Assembly (NCBI GenBank): GCA_021234155.1
Contig: JAJEKV010000101.1
Location: 267,986 to 331,985, forward strand
Source of the DNA: Isoetes taiwanensis
Taxonomy: Eukaryota; Streptophyta; Lycopodiopsida; Isoetales; Isoetaceae
Reading direction: 5' to 3'
Length of the DNA stretch: 64,000 nucleotides
Shown: piece after piece, positions 21,141 to 32,640 of the stretch
Position numbering within the stretch: the stretch's first letter is position 1
Layout of the letters: each line of letters begins with the position of its first letter
Position numbers and translations under genes: made by a program
Notes under the pieces: model-generated
Told to the model about the DNA's origin: nothing
Seen by the model: only the letters and a program-made list of their open reading frames with translations
Database searches by the model: none

Positions 21141-24100
21141 ATGTCTTCTAATATGCTTCTTCTGTCTTGTAGAACCAAGAAAAATCCTGAAGCAGGCTCC
21201 TCCCACAAGGCGGCCAAGAAGAGGAAGCCGACAAAGGATAAAAATCAACCAAAGGATGATGCACCTGCCAATACACCTTTCATGATCACTGAGGACGGTT
21301 CCTATTTTTGTAAAGACCAGAAGTGGCTACTTGTAAGAGGAACTGGTGAGCCTGCAACGGCGCATTTTTTGTACCTGTACATTTGTGACCGTTTTGGTAA
21401 AGAACCCCAAGACTTGGACAGGTTCAAGAGATGTGGCGTGTTAACGTACAATCGGTGCCTTTTGGTATGTTTTTATTAATCGCACCACATCGACTAAAAG
21501 GAACATGTTTACTCGGTGGACCCCCATTTCTTTAAAGCTCACCGGTCCTCTCCGAGGACATGCGGGGTTACATTCAGGCCAGAATGAAAGCAAAAATTGT
21601 AAGTATTGTCTATATTTTATATAGCTTAAGAAACTTTAATGTTCTTCTTGCGCTAATGGAATGTTTCTTTGCGGGGATCTTTGTCACCATTTTGAAGGAC
21701 CTGCTATTGTGCAAAGATCCTATTTTTAACTTCTAGTGCCTCCTGCTCCTAAATTATTGAAAGATGCAATGCCCTCTCACCAAAACTTTACCCTTTCCAA
21801 AGCAACGGGAGGGAGCTAATTTGCAAGTGGTCGAGTATGAGGAAGAGGAGGAAGAAGTAGAGGAAATCGAAGAGGAGGATGTAGAGGAGGAAGAGGAGGA
21901 GCCACCTAAAAAAAAAAGGTAAAAAAAATTATTACAAGGCTGGCCTGGTTACAACCACATCACCTCCTCTCTCAAAAGCGGCTAGGAAGGCCTTAAAGCA
22001 AGCTTTGCCATCAGGAGCAAGCAAGGAGAAGGATATGGCAAGTAAGAAGTTCGGGAGGAAAATCGAGCTGAGATGTCGCGGTCCCGCATCATGCATCTCT
22101 AGGATCAAAAAGCTTGCACCTAAGGATAAGCAAGGTGTAAGACAATAGCAGTCTGAAAAATTTACTGATGGCCACTTAACCGCACTCAAAGAAAGAATAA
22201 GAGACGGTAGAATAGAAACAGCTCCTCATATTTGTATAGTTGATCCTGCCCAAAGCAATGATAAAGGAGTCTGTTAAGTTAAGAGGGCGAGAACTACAAA
22301 TACTATGTTTTAGAGGCACCCGGTTTCAAGGGCAAGAAGGCAGCTTTACAAAGGAAATAAAAGAGCACTTTTTTCACAAATCTTTGCCTTTGTTTACGTG
22401 GGTGTCAGCGACTTCGAAGCAAAGCTGCTTGCAAATGAGCCCTGCGTGGACAATGAGTATCCCGGATAGTATGAGCTTCACAAATAAAATTAAATTCATG
22501 CACAAGGAATATGAACTCTTCCGTTCGAGCACCAAGGTGAGAAAGATATTAAAGACCAGGGCTCAGACACGGCCTTAAAAGAAACGATCTTGACCGAGTC
22601 TTTTAACTTTATTCCACCTCGGATGCGGGAGCATCTCTTATAAAATATGATAATTATTTTCGTTAGCTTTCCGTCATGGACGTGTAAGTACTTTCTTTGA
22701 CCTTAAGCCTTTGGCTATGCCGCATGGCTCTTAAATATTTTAACACGCTTGTTGTTTTCTATGTTAGGTCCAGAGCTACAAGAAAAAAATTTTGATATGT
22801 TCTCTGAGGGTACTTTAAAAACTAAAGGCAAGTCCACGGATTCCAAGAGGAAAAACTGATCCCATAGCAAAAGGATATGGGCATAATGGCCCGGTGAAAT
22901 GCAAGGCCTTAAAAATGTTGACAAAGTTTGTGAGGTCCCGCAAAAGGTTGTTGATAAAATTCACTCTGGAAGAGATGCAGAGAGAATTTAAGCGGTAAGC
23001 CTACATTACACACTCACATTTTTCCAATGTTTGTTATTAACCTCTTTAACGCTTTGCAGCCAAAAGATTGTGCACTCCATCAACAACGGTTAATGGTTCA
23101 CCTCAACCGCGACAACCGGGAAGGTGCGGAATTATACCCCACGTGGTCCTCGGGCGAAAAAAAATAAATCAATACGCCACCAACTTTACCAACCCCGTGC
23201 CATTTTGTTTCTCCTTCTTCTTTTTTGAGTTAAGGTATTTGTTTTTGTACTGTGCTATGCGCCGCATAGCATGGAGTGAGTGACTCAATGGTAGTGCTAT
23301 CTTGGCGCAAGATAAAGATGGGAGGACCTTGTGGTAGTGCTATCGCGCGCATAGCACTACCGCGTCCCCACCCCCATGCTAAGCGCACAGCTCGTGTGAG
23401 GAGTCGTCGCTTTGTTTCTTCACAAATATTTTTCGGCTTTGGAAAAGAAAGACCCCATGCCACCGGATTTTAAACATGGTCGGTTAGCTAAGGAGGAGCG
23501 GTCGGTTTTGAAAAAAGTCTCAAGAAGTCGGAAGCGAGTTTGCTGCCTTCTGAGTTTGAAAGATTTGATATGTTTGGCCAAAATTGTCTATATCAGGTGT
23601 ATCGGGGAATTGTAATGAAACTTGACCACATACCTATAACTATTCCTTGTGCATACCGACATACCTTCGTCACGACGGTTTAAGTTGCCTCGACAAGTGG
23701 TGATGACTCCCCTTACGTCTGTAGGAGTTTGATTCTTTTTTGGGAGGTTTGTTAAGATAAACAACTTTCGAGGAGGATTGTCGTCTTCCACTCCACTAAC
23801 CAGGCGGTATGGTGCAGCGGCTATGAAGACCCACCGCAAGGAGGCTGTTGTGAGGGCTGCCATATGGTAAGTGTCTAGTTGTTTTTCTCCCATGCGGGCA
23901 TAGCGAATACAAAGTGTTTCCCTTTCTTTGCGAGGTTAAAGACGAATATTAGGGGAGGTGGTGGTGCTAGACTTGTCAATGTGTGGGGCAATTCACATAG
24001 GCTACCATAAGCGTATCTGGCGGAAGAAGCCAAATGCACTATAATACTCTTGGCATGGATTTTTCGCAATGCTTTTCAATGTCAGCCATCTTACAAAAGC

Positions 24101-24597
24101 TTCTGAGACCAGTTCACGAGGGGCGATTGTCAATCCCTACGAAGCCTCGGAGACTCATTAACACGCTTCGGAGATGTTCTCGCAACTTTGGCGATTGGAG
24201 TGGGTGGCCTTTTCGGGGATCAGCACCACGTTGGCTTGTGCACTCTGAAGGGCCGCAAATCTAGCGTAGCCATTGGCGTCGGACGCGGATGCGATGGCAT
24301 ACATCAAATCACGAGTCGGTTCCTTACAGCTTGCGGGGCCGAAACGAACTTGGGATCAAGGATAAGGATGGTGTTCCGGCCTTCTCCTATTCAGAGCCTG
24401 TGCCTCCTCTTACCGGGAACACTGATGATCAGGCTGACTATGTTGAATTGATTCCCGTCGAAGATATAATTAAGGTCGCAGAGGATAAAAGTCCGGCCGA
24501 GTCTGAGGACAAACTACAAGCTACTAATCCTAAGTCTCCCCAAGGTTCTGAATCAGATGAGGAAGTACCTGCAAAGGATGTTCCCCTAGATATTTAA
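21141..24597 (+). CDS. unidentified spliced gene with acidic/NLS linker, probably decayed
   Basis: Exon-like blocks on the plus strand suggest one gene. The first (21141-21464) has a lysine-rich start (KKRKPTKDK) and ends at a GTATGT donor. A second is about 21541-21599, with SEDMRGYIQARMKAKI before GTAAGT. A third (21782-21919) is Glu-rich and ends PPKKKR, a likely nuclear signal. A fourth lies at 21950-22577. The last (24289-24597) encodes an acidic tail ending VPLDI. Frames change within blocks. I recognise no domain. The spacers between blocks carry TATGCGCGCATA-type palindromes, which supports their being introns. Confidence 0.45.
22580..23060. other. no supported gene; possible intron and short exon
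   Basis: A coding-like plus-strand piece near 22770-22920 is broken by stops. I cannot place it. Confidence 0.3.
23249..23385. repeat. GTGCTATGCGC palindromes, variant family
   Basis: GTGCTATGCGCCGCATAGCA (near 23250) and GTGCTATCGCGCGCATAGCAC with flanking GGTAG/CTACC (near 23330-23370) are hairpins with the same CGCGCATAG heart as the array at 20951. A damaged third copy lies between them. Confidence 0.7.
23440..23870 (+). other. possible exons, unidentified
   Basis: The plus frames contain the basic stretch KHGRLAKEERSVLKK near 23470. The block ending GAAAMKTHRKEAVVRAAIW stops at a GTAAGT donor near 23868. They could be middle exons of the gene at 21141-24597. No domain is recognised. 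Confidence 0.3.
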
Positions 24598-24672
24598 AAA
24601 TCTGTGCAAAAATTTAAACATTTTATTCTATGTGCCCTATTTTAAATATAATATATTTCATTAATGATTTAT

Positions 24673-24995
24673 CATGTCTATCTTGGCGCATAGGCTTTTC
24701 TCTTTTCGGTTGCATTTTGTTGGTCTAAAAGTGTGTCTCTTACTTTGTCTAAAAACAAGAAAACACCTTGTCTTGAAAATGGACTTTTTAGGCTCAACTA
24801 CTTTTTAAATAGATTATATTTTGCTAAGGACTGTCATGTCTATGCGCGCATAGGCTTTTCTCTTTTTAGTTGCATTTTGGTGCTCAAAAAAGTGTGTTTC
24901 TTACTTTGCCCAAAACCCAGAAAACCTACTTGTCTTCGAAATGCGGACTTTTTTTAGGCTCACTGCGTTTTTTGGGCTTGTTTTTTTTTTTAAAA
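24673..24995. repeat. 162 bp tandem duplication containing the palindrome
   Basis: The segment from 24673 (GTCTATCTTGGCGCATAGGC) recurs from 24835 (GTCTATGCGCGCATAGGC), followed in both by the same TTTTCTCTTTT and GTTGCATTTTG sequence. The period is 162 bp. The first copy has a damaged palindrome and the second a perfect one. Confidence 0.85.
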
Positions 24996-25010
24996 TGGCT
25001 AAAATGCAGA

Positions 25011-25226
25011 ATTTACGTGTTTTTGAAAAAGGAATCTGCAATTGCACCACAGGTCATTAGTGCGTTTGCTAGGTCACCTTGTTCTCATACTTCTGATAGA
25101 GGAGTGGAAGAGCTAGCCTTAGCTATCCGAGGAGGATCATCGAGGGACATACTCCGGAACTTGGGACGTACAGTGGGTACAGCCCAAGTGAAGAAATTCC
25201 TTGAGGATCACCCATCCTATCAGTAA
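25011..25226 (+). CDS. possible terminal exon, unidentified
   Basis: After an AAAATGCAG acceptor near 25010, an open frame encodes a C terminus ending KKFLEDHPSYQ. It includes the helix-like stretch RGVEELALAIRGG. It may belong to the gene at 21141-24597 as an alternative last exon or be a separate remnant. No domain is recognised. Confidence 0.35.
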   Translation: MYVFLKKESAIAPQVISAFARSPCSHTSDRGVEELALAIRGGSSRDILRNLGRTVGTAQVKKFLEDHPSYQ

Positions 25227-25387
25227 ATCAATGTAACAGGAATCATGACTATTGTATTAAGTTAATATAGCGGCTATATATTAATAAAAATATAAGATCT
25301 TTTGAATTGCATTTTAAATGTCTTTTTGATATCTTTGCCTTAACAATCATATCATTCAAACTTTTAATGCAACTAACAAAACAACTC
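25227..25387. other. AT-rich spacer before outer gypsy gag
   Basis: There is no LTR, PBS or ORF. The outer element lacks a visible 5' LTR here. Confidence 0.5.
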
Positions 25388-26600
25388 ATGATAAATGGTG
25401 CCAATGCAATATGTGCAGCTAGAACAGCTAGGAATGTCGAAATTGAATTCCAAGCCCAAGGCGAAGGACACACCGTGACAATTCCAGCCTCGGGAATGCT
25501 CAAGAGTACTACGCACCAACGCCGGAAGAAGAAATCTCGCAGATGAGGTCAGATCTGCAAGAAATAAAAGCCATGTTGGCCGGCAAGGGAAATAACAGGC
25601 AGGACCAGGACGTGCAACCCCCAGAGGCCCATTCTCAGCACAAGGGAAAAGAAAAAAAGAGGAGCCGGCGCAGATCTTCTAGCTCAAGCTCTTTAGCCAG
25701 CTCGAACTCAAGCTCTGAGTCTGAGGAAGAAACAGAAAGAATAATAAGGGTAAGACAACCAGGCCAATCCGACTACCAGAAGAAGGTCGACTCGGCCTTG
25801 AGTAACGTTTGAAAGCCCGCCGCAGTCGGAATGCTTTTCCCGCGAAAACAACAGATCGGGGATGGAAGCCGGAGCATGGCTAGAGGAGATGAGTGAATAT
25901 GGAAATGCTTACGGTATGAAGGATAAAGATAAGGGCAGAGTGGCCACCGCAAACCTCAAGGGGGCAGCCCGTATTTGGTGGAGGGGCTATGCCAAAGCCC
26001 ATGGGATGAGCGAGACAAGTCAGTGTTCACAAAGTTCAAGGCCTTCAAACGACATTATGTGCCAAGAGAGCACAAGTGCCATCGATGCAAGCCTTCCACA
26101 CAGGTTGCAACGGGGAACAAATTCGTATAGAAATATACGGAGGAGTTCATGAGGTTGAGGCTTTATGCCTCAATGAGGATCTACTGAGTTAGTCGAGGGG
26201 CCACAAGACCGGCCAAGATGAGAGGGTCAAGCAAAGGCCGTAGCTTACAAGGAACCAGACCCCAGTAATAGTGAACCAAAATAATGGCATGACAAAGGAA
26301 AAGGCTATGGAGGCCAGAGCCCAAGGGCAACCAGTCCATCACCTGCTAAGACGCCATACTCGGGAAATCAATGGAAATGACCCGGAGAAAAAAGCACGTC
26401 GCCTTTCAAAGACAAAGGACAAGGAGGAGGCTCAAATTACTCAAAGATACCAAGCGCCCTCAACCCATCTCAAAGAAAAAACTAAGAATGCATAGAAAAG
26501 CAGTTGTGCTTCCGATGCTTCCAGCCGGGGCATAGAACACACAACTGCCCATTCGTGATGAATGCAGCACTTACGGAGATGGGAGGTTGGGAGACCCCTG
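25388..26600 (+). pseudogene. outer gypsy gag with CCHC zinc knuckle
   Basis: The ATG at 25388 opens the frame. The conserved block PEEEISQMRSDLQEIKAM (near 25525) also occurs in the inner element's gag. The capsid-like part follows with LEEMSEYGNAYGMKDKDKG and IWWRGYAKAHG (25862-26010). A single CCHC knuckle (CFRCFQPGHRTHNC) lies at 26507-26548. A Ser/Arg-rich stretch (near 25660-25730) precedes the capsid part. Frameshifts near 25500, 25811 and 26030 and a stop near 26490 break it. Confidence 0.85.
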
Positions 26601-26689
26601 AGAAAGAAGAGGAGGACGGAAGGGCGACTTTATCCATGGTGAGTGTCATATCTTTGCCGCCATAGATACGTAAAAACACGGAGAACCAA

Positions 26690-26864
26690 GCACCAAGTAA
26701 TATCCACAATTGGTAAGATAGCGCCAAATCCTTTATAGTCCTCATAGACATCGGGTCCCTACAATTTCACGTCACCAGGATGGCGAAATGCTAAAAGTTA
26801 ACAGTGAAGTCAAGCCTGTGCCGGTAGTGTTGGCTAGTGGAGGGGTGAATTTCAATATAACTTT
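26690..26864 (+). pseudogene. outer gypsy protease, N-terminal part
   Basis: KSFIVLIDIGS (26727-26758) is the aspartic protease active-site region, with the usual Thr or Ser replaced by Ile. It continues PVVLASGGVNFN up to the insertion point. The downstream half (GINIEMGAEIM, IIGMEYL) resumes at 40199. Confidence 0.82.
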
Positions 26865-28406
26865 TGTGATCCCCTACTGGTATCGATTGCCCTCACCAGA
26901 TACAAACAGGAGTTCTTCCCCACACCAGCTCCATGCTGATGGGGCCCTCCACATATCATCAGATTACGAATCTAGTCCCGATTGGGGGGAGTGGAGGTGT
27001 GTCGACCCCTGTCTCCCTCGAGGCCTACCTAGGCTGAAGCGTAAAACATATGTCGGTATAAGCAGAATCCTCCATCCACCACGAGGGGTGGTATATCAAC
27101 ATCTGCATAGGCAAAGGTGGTCAGCACATCACATGGGGAATCCCTACCCAAGGCTCGGACTCAGGGTGACTGATGGCTTGGGTCTCCAGTTCATTGCTTA
27201 GGCCAATTCATGGCAATGGATTTGGGCGGCATAAGAACATGGCATAGGGTTGTCCACTCCATCCGCCCCTCTGTGCACACTTTGCGAGTAGGCTGAAAAA
27301 AGTGTTGGGACACATTGTATGCCCGGGATGCATAGCCAAGGGGCTATATCACGGGTTGCATCTCCCCAGTTCGGATGGGGGCGGGTAGGGATCTCTCCCT
27401 CCGGAGATCTACATGCTGACTCAAGGTGACTAGAGGGCCCTTTGCTGTATTCGACTTGAACTCAATGGAAGGTCATATTCACCCACCTCCACGGTGTCGA
27501 GGCCCATGCCTTGCCCACCGCGTTGGCAAGCCATTAGACCCTAGTCACAATGATCCCCGGCAGTACTAACACACCATAGGGATCGTTCAAGAGTCGAACA
27601 CGAGCCTCCTTATAAGCCGGTCGGCCCCTCCACCTACAACCGGTGGGGCTCTTGTGCCAAAGGCGCATCTACAAGTGTGCTAGAGGCTACTCTGGGAGCA
27701 TCAACTACAAGCTTTAGGGCCTCTACCCCCCTTCCCAATACAAGGAGTTCCGAGGAGAGACATCATCCAAATACATCACAGTGAGAACTAAAGAACTAGA
27801 TCTAATCATAGAGTTAGGTTCTTTAGTTAGTGTCCGAATCTAAGATCTAGATAGCTACTATGGGCAATTTAATAGTCTAAACCTACTGATTCTATGACTA
27901 GAAGGCGGTTTAAGCTATTAAATTGACCAAACTCTGATCCTTGGTGGCTCCTCGACCGAGTTCAACCATCCTGGTGGTGGCGGGTCGAGAGGCCCGATGG
28001 TGCAATTAAGCTTGGGCGTCGTCAGGGGGCGGTTTTGGCTCCTAGGGCAGCCAAAACTGAGCTCTAAAACCCTAAGGACGAAAACTAGCAAGCTAGGGTT
28101 TTCCTACCCTAAATAGACATGGGGTTTAGGCTAGGGTTTCCAATTACCCAATTTGGCATGTGGGATAATTGGAAAGGCCCCACTTGCCTTTAATGGCTAG
28201 GTGGCAAAATATGCCAACATGGAAAGGTGTGCCCTCATTAATGTGCACATGTGCACATTAATAATATATGAACACTCCTAGCAAGTTGCCCCCTAGGGCT
28301 ACTTACTTGGCTATCCGTTGGCGTACACGTCGGTCGGAGTGGCGTGTATGCGTGGCCGGCGAGTATTATCGATCACGGGGACCGTATCTTGTCTTTGGAA
28401 ACGTCA
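26865..28406 (-). repeat. 3' LTR of inner element
   Basis: This 1542 bp segment matches 38630-40191 over its length. It starts TGTGATCCCC and its inner end reads GGAAACGTCA. It is non-coding, and the ORFs in it are chance. Differences from the other LTR cluster in small patches. Confidence 0.92.
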
Positions 28407-28424
28407 TTCTCCCCACCTTGAAAT
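28407..28424 (-). promoter_or_regulatory. polypurine tract of inner element
   Basis: Read on the minus strand, AAGGTGGGGAGAA lies directly against the 3' LTR, where plus-strand DNA synthesis primes. A second copy of AAGGTGGGGAGA lies about 30 bp further upstream (near 28448-28460), and the same string lies at 44008-44020 in the outer element. Confidence 0.8.
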
Positions 28425-29259
28425 GATGCTGTCCGCAGCATCGTGGGTCTCCCCACCTTGGGATCTTCCTAACCTGCAACCTGCAATCAACGTGATGCCT
28501 ACAATATAATACTTATACATTTACCAAGATTACCCTAAAGCAATATTTTTAGAACATTATTACGTCATTATACTATGGAATACTTATCAATTCACAACAT
28601 CATTAAACAAGGTATTCACTATCTTAAGTTTAGACAAAATTTCAACATTTCATATCTATAATTATTGTCCGGGTACTCTTCATTCCCTTGCAACACATTC
28701 CAACAAAACTTGTGTTGCAAGTCTTAAATAACTTCGACCTCCTTGCTCTCCGGGCGCTCTCTCGCGGCCTTGCAGTCGACACTACGTTAGTACCGTTTTA
28801 ATTATTTAATAAATTTTGGTTATATGGTGACCACCCACCTATCTACATGAATGCATGGCTAATCTCCCGCGGAAGAGGATGAATCTTCCATAATGGCCGT
28901 GGGAGACGGCCTATATGCCTATATGCGCTCATGCCTACACCTCTAGTTGCCCAGCGTGGAGGATATCCTTCTCGCGTGGGGGCGTGAAGGATGGATTCCT
29001 CCTATCAAAGCATATATGGGGCTAAAGGTGCTTTCCCTATCAATGCATTCCTTAATGACCTCTTTTCTCTAAGGTCGTCTCCTTAGTGGGGACAGTAGAC
29101 TTTCTAATCTACCTTCCACTCGCCCAATCGGAAACGCGGTCATGCCTACATTGACATTACACCACGCCCTAGAGATCACCGTAGTGGTCTCATCATCGGT
29201 AACAACGCATGCGACCCATACCAAGCATAGGTTGCATCGTGAATTAATCTATACAAGAA
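28425..29259 (-). other. 3' non-coding region of inner element
   Basis: No gene is visible. Parts resemble 43380-44032 of the outer element (in opposite orientation), for example the GCCGTGGGAGACGG-like and GGAAGGATCCTTCC-like stretches, so this is element-specific 3' sequence. Confidence 0.6.
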
Positions 29260-32200
29260 TTAACCTACACAAATCGACATGCACGAGCCGATTTCTTGGA
29301 GATGACCTTGCCGTCCCATTGCTCCATAAACTGTAGGTCTTTGCTTTACTAAATCCTTCTTAAGTACCCACGTCGCGTCTTCCACTGGCAAGTGTTTCCA
29401 CTTGACCAAGTATTGGAGGAATTCCGACCTTCTTGTCTTCTTGAAGGCTTTATCAAGAATCATTTCTGGAACTATTTCCAGCTGCTCCTCCGTCATTTCC
29501 AACAACGTTGGAGTGTCCAAGACTTCGTCTGGGTTTGGAGTATGCTTCTTCAACAAACTCACGTGGAAGACCTTATGAATCTTTAGGTGTGCTGGCAAAT
29601 CCAACTTGTAGGATTGATTACCTACTCTCTCGACTATTCTGAAAGGTCCAGCCCACCTTGGAGCAAGCTTCTTGCAATTCCCAATCCTGAGCTTCGCCTG
29701 CTTCACCTTGATCTTGAGCCAAACATCATCTCCAACTTTGAACTCTCTTACCGTTCGATGCTTATCGGCGATGCTCTTTTGTCGACTTCTTGCTGCTAGC
29801 AGATACCCTCGAACCTCTTCCACGAGCTGCTGCATATCGGCCAACATCGAAACTTCTACTTTTGACGGGGTTGTGCCAAGTGTCTGCGGAGTTAAACATG
29901 ATAGCCATAATTGATCATAAATGGCGACATTTGGGACGATTCCTGCTTGGTGCTATTGTATGCAAACTCCACCAAGTGAATAAATTCTTCCCACATACTT
30001 TGCTTATTCCAGACATAGTTTCTTAGCATGTCTTCTAAGATCCTGTTGGTCCGCTCCGTCTGGCCATCCGTCTGAGGATGATACGCCGTGCTCATGGATA
30101 GCTTGGTCTGAATCGTCGCAAAGAGGTCTTGCCAAAAGGCACTCATGAACCCGGATCCACATCGGAGATAATCTCCTTGGCATGCCATGAAGCTGAAGAT
30201 CTCTTTGGTGAAGAGCTTTCTTTGTATCCATAGCTTGTATCTGTGGTCACGCAAGGCACAAAATGTGCCATCTTTGACAACTTATGGACCACTACCATCA
30301 AAGGCATCCTTGCCTCTCATTTGTTCTTAGGAGTCTGTGATGAAATCCATCGCGATGACCTCCCACTTAGCGTTTAGCACAGCTAATGGCTCTAATGCCC
30401 TAGGTTCGGCTGCTCCAGCTCTTGCTGGCTGGCATAGGTGACATTCCTTGATGTAGCGAGCTATTTGCTTCTTCATTCCTGGCCAATAATAGCTCGCTGC
30501 GCTTTTGAAATATGTTTTCATGAATCCCGCATGGCCGACTATTGGGCTGTTTGTTGTCGTGTCATGGAGGATCAACTTCCTTACACCTGATGATTCGGAT
30601 ACGCACAACTTGTTCTTATGGTATAACAGGGTTGCCTTCCTTCTTATAATGCTTGAAGGCCTCCGCTCTTTATCATTCTAGCCTCCTTAGAGGCTTGCCC
30701 ATACTTCCCTGAAATCCACATCCGTTGGCAAGGACTCTTCAATCTTCTTGCCAAAGTCATTTGGAAGGCGTCGAAATTGCGTTGCAATGCACTCTAGTTG
30801 TCGGGGATGCCTTGAAAGCGCATCTGCTACCACATTGAGCTTCCCGGCTTGTAGACTATATCAAAGTCATATTCTTGAGGAACTCCATCCATCTCCGCTG
30901 CCTCAGTTGAGGTGTGGTTGCGTGAATACATATTGGAGGCTCACGATGGTGGTATCCAATTGGAACTTCCTTCCCAAGAGGTAGTGCCTCCATATTCTTA
31001 GCATACGACAAGCGCAAGCAATTCACGATGCGTCGTTGGGTGGCGCGTCTGGCGTCGTTCATCTTTCTGGAATCATCACGCTACCACCGCTCTTCTTGCA
31101 TAAGCCTTTGTAGCTATCTTACTGGCATCTGTTGCTACAAACATCCTTCTCCGGGTCCGGCAAAAAAGGTCAAGGCGGGGGCTGTCGTCGAGCTTCTTTC
31201 AACAATTCAAACCCCTTTTGGGCTTTCTTGTGCCAATGCTCTACCCAATCTTTCACCTTCTCTGCCCTCGTTAAGTGCATTAGCAGGGGCTGCTATCTTA
31301 ACAAAGTTCTTCACGAACTTCTGTAGTACCACCGCTAGGCCGAGAAAACTTCGACCTCGTGCACATTCTTGGCGCCCGCCCTTTGAATTCTTGCTTCAAT
31401 CTTGGCGGGGTCCGTCGAGATGCCTTCTCGCCGATCACATGACCAAGGTATTCCACCTTCTACATTTTCTGGCACCCGACAACTTGGCGTACAAAACTGG
31501 TGCCTCTTCAACTTCTCTAGCACCCTTCTCAAGTGTTGCCGCGTGTTCTTCAAAGGGATCTGCTATACACCAAAATGTCATCAAAGAAAACAATCACAAA
31601 GGTGTCCGGGAACTCCTGAAGATATCGTTCATGAGCCTCATGAGCGTTGCGGGGCATTTGATAAGCCGAAGGCATCACCTTGTGAACTCATAATGCCCAT
31701 ACCGTCGTCCGAAGGCGGTCTTGTGGATATCCTCCTCCTTTATCCGTATCTGATGATAACCTGACCTTAAGTCGATTTTGGAGAAGATCTTTGCTCCTTG
31801 AAGCTGATCCATCAAGTCGTCTGATCTTGGAAGCGCATACTTGTTCTTAATGGTGTGCTTATTCAAGCATGCGTAGTCTATGCACATCCTCAAAGATCCA
31901 TCCTTCTTCTTGACAAAGCAGAATGCGCTCCAAGCGGCGAGACACTAGGTCTAATGAAACCTAGGTCGGCGGCTCCTGCGCTTCTTGACTCAGGCAACTC
32001 CTGCGTTGTCATTCTATATGGAGCCTTGCTTGTAGGCTTTGTTCCCGGTTCGAGTGCTATCTCGCACTCGACTCCTCTATAAGGAGGGAGCTGCTTGATC
32101 TCATCTGGAAAGAGATCGTGGAACTCCATGATCAACTTAGCTATTTGCCCGGCAACTTGCTTGAGCATCTTGTCTTCTTTGCTTCCTTCCAATTCCGGCT

Positions 32201-32640
32201 CGCTAATCTCAAGCTTGAAGATGTATGCTACTTGCTCACTCTTGATGCACTTGAACAGTCGTTTAGAAGACATGCACTGCATGATGGGAACAACTTCTTT
32301 ACCTGTTATCTCAATGATCTTGCCGTCGGGTGTTGGGAAGGTCACCTTAACTCCACAATCAATAATGGCCCCTGCTGGTCCAAGGTACTCCATACCTATT
32401 ATCAAGTCGTACTTGCCAATGCCCATTACTTCTGCCCCCATCTGGATTTTAATCCCCGGCAAGTCGATGTCAAAGTTGATTCTTTTACCTGCCGTCTGCC
32501 TTACTGCTCCACTTGCTAAGACAACGGGCCTTGGCTTTGACTTTAATGGTTTCAACTTCAACATTTGAACCATTCTCTGGGAGATGCAAAGTTATGGCTA
32601 CTTCCCGAATCTATCGGGACTATAAATGACTTGGCCTTGG
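29260..32640 (-). pseudogene. inner gypsy pol: protease, RT, RNase H, integrase, chromodomain
   Basis: In minus-strand order the aspartic protease PIDSGSSHNF lies near 32630-32595. The protease/RT linker block (32573-31890) contains IIGMEYLGPAG and [15 protein letters not shown]. Reverse transcriptase follows with [20 protein letters not shown] and [10 protein letters not shown] (31893-31675), its F-x-DD box being in a broken frame. RNase H carries VVADALSRHP (near 30830). The integrase zinc finger (ILHD..., GHAGF, YYWPGMKKQIARYI, CHLC) lies at 30608-30420, with YNSTKQESSQMSP at about 29930. The chromodomain (EFLQYLVKWKHLPVEDATW) is near 29420-29340, marking a chromovirus, which would steer insertion to modified chromatin. 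Frameshifts break it repeatedly. Confidence 0.92.

Larger units (their letters stand above)
25388..26864 (+). mobile_element. outer Ty3/gypsy element, 5' segment (gag and start of protease)
   Basis: This is the left part of a plus-strand chromovirus-type element, interrupted at 26864 by the inner element and resumed at 40192. Protein order and sequence match the inner element closely. No 5' LTR was found upstream, so the 5' end is truncated. Confidence 0.88.

Noticed and set aside
26788-28509. ORFs inside the LTRs (for example 26788-27201 beyond the insertion point, 28318-28509, 38581-38880, 39253-39441)
   Set aside because: They lie in LTR sequence present twice with different frame breaks, so they are chance frames.
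29392-32568. Plus-strand ORFs opposite the inner gypsy element
   Set aside because: They are antisense shadows of pol, which is established on the minus strand by domain order, PBS and PPT.
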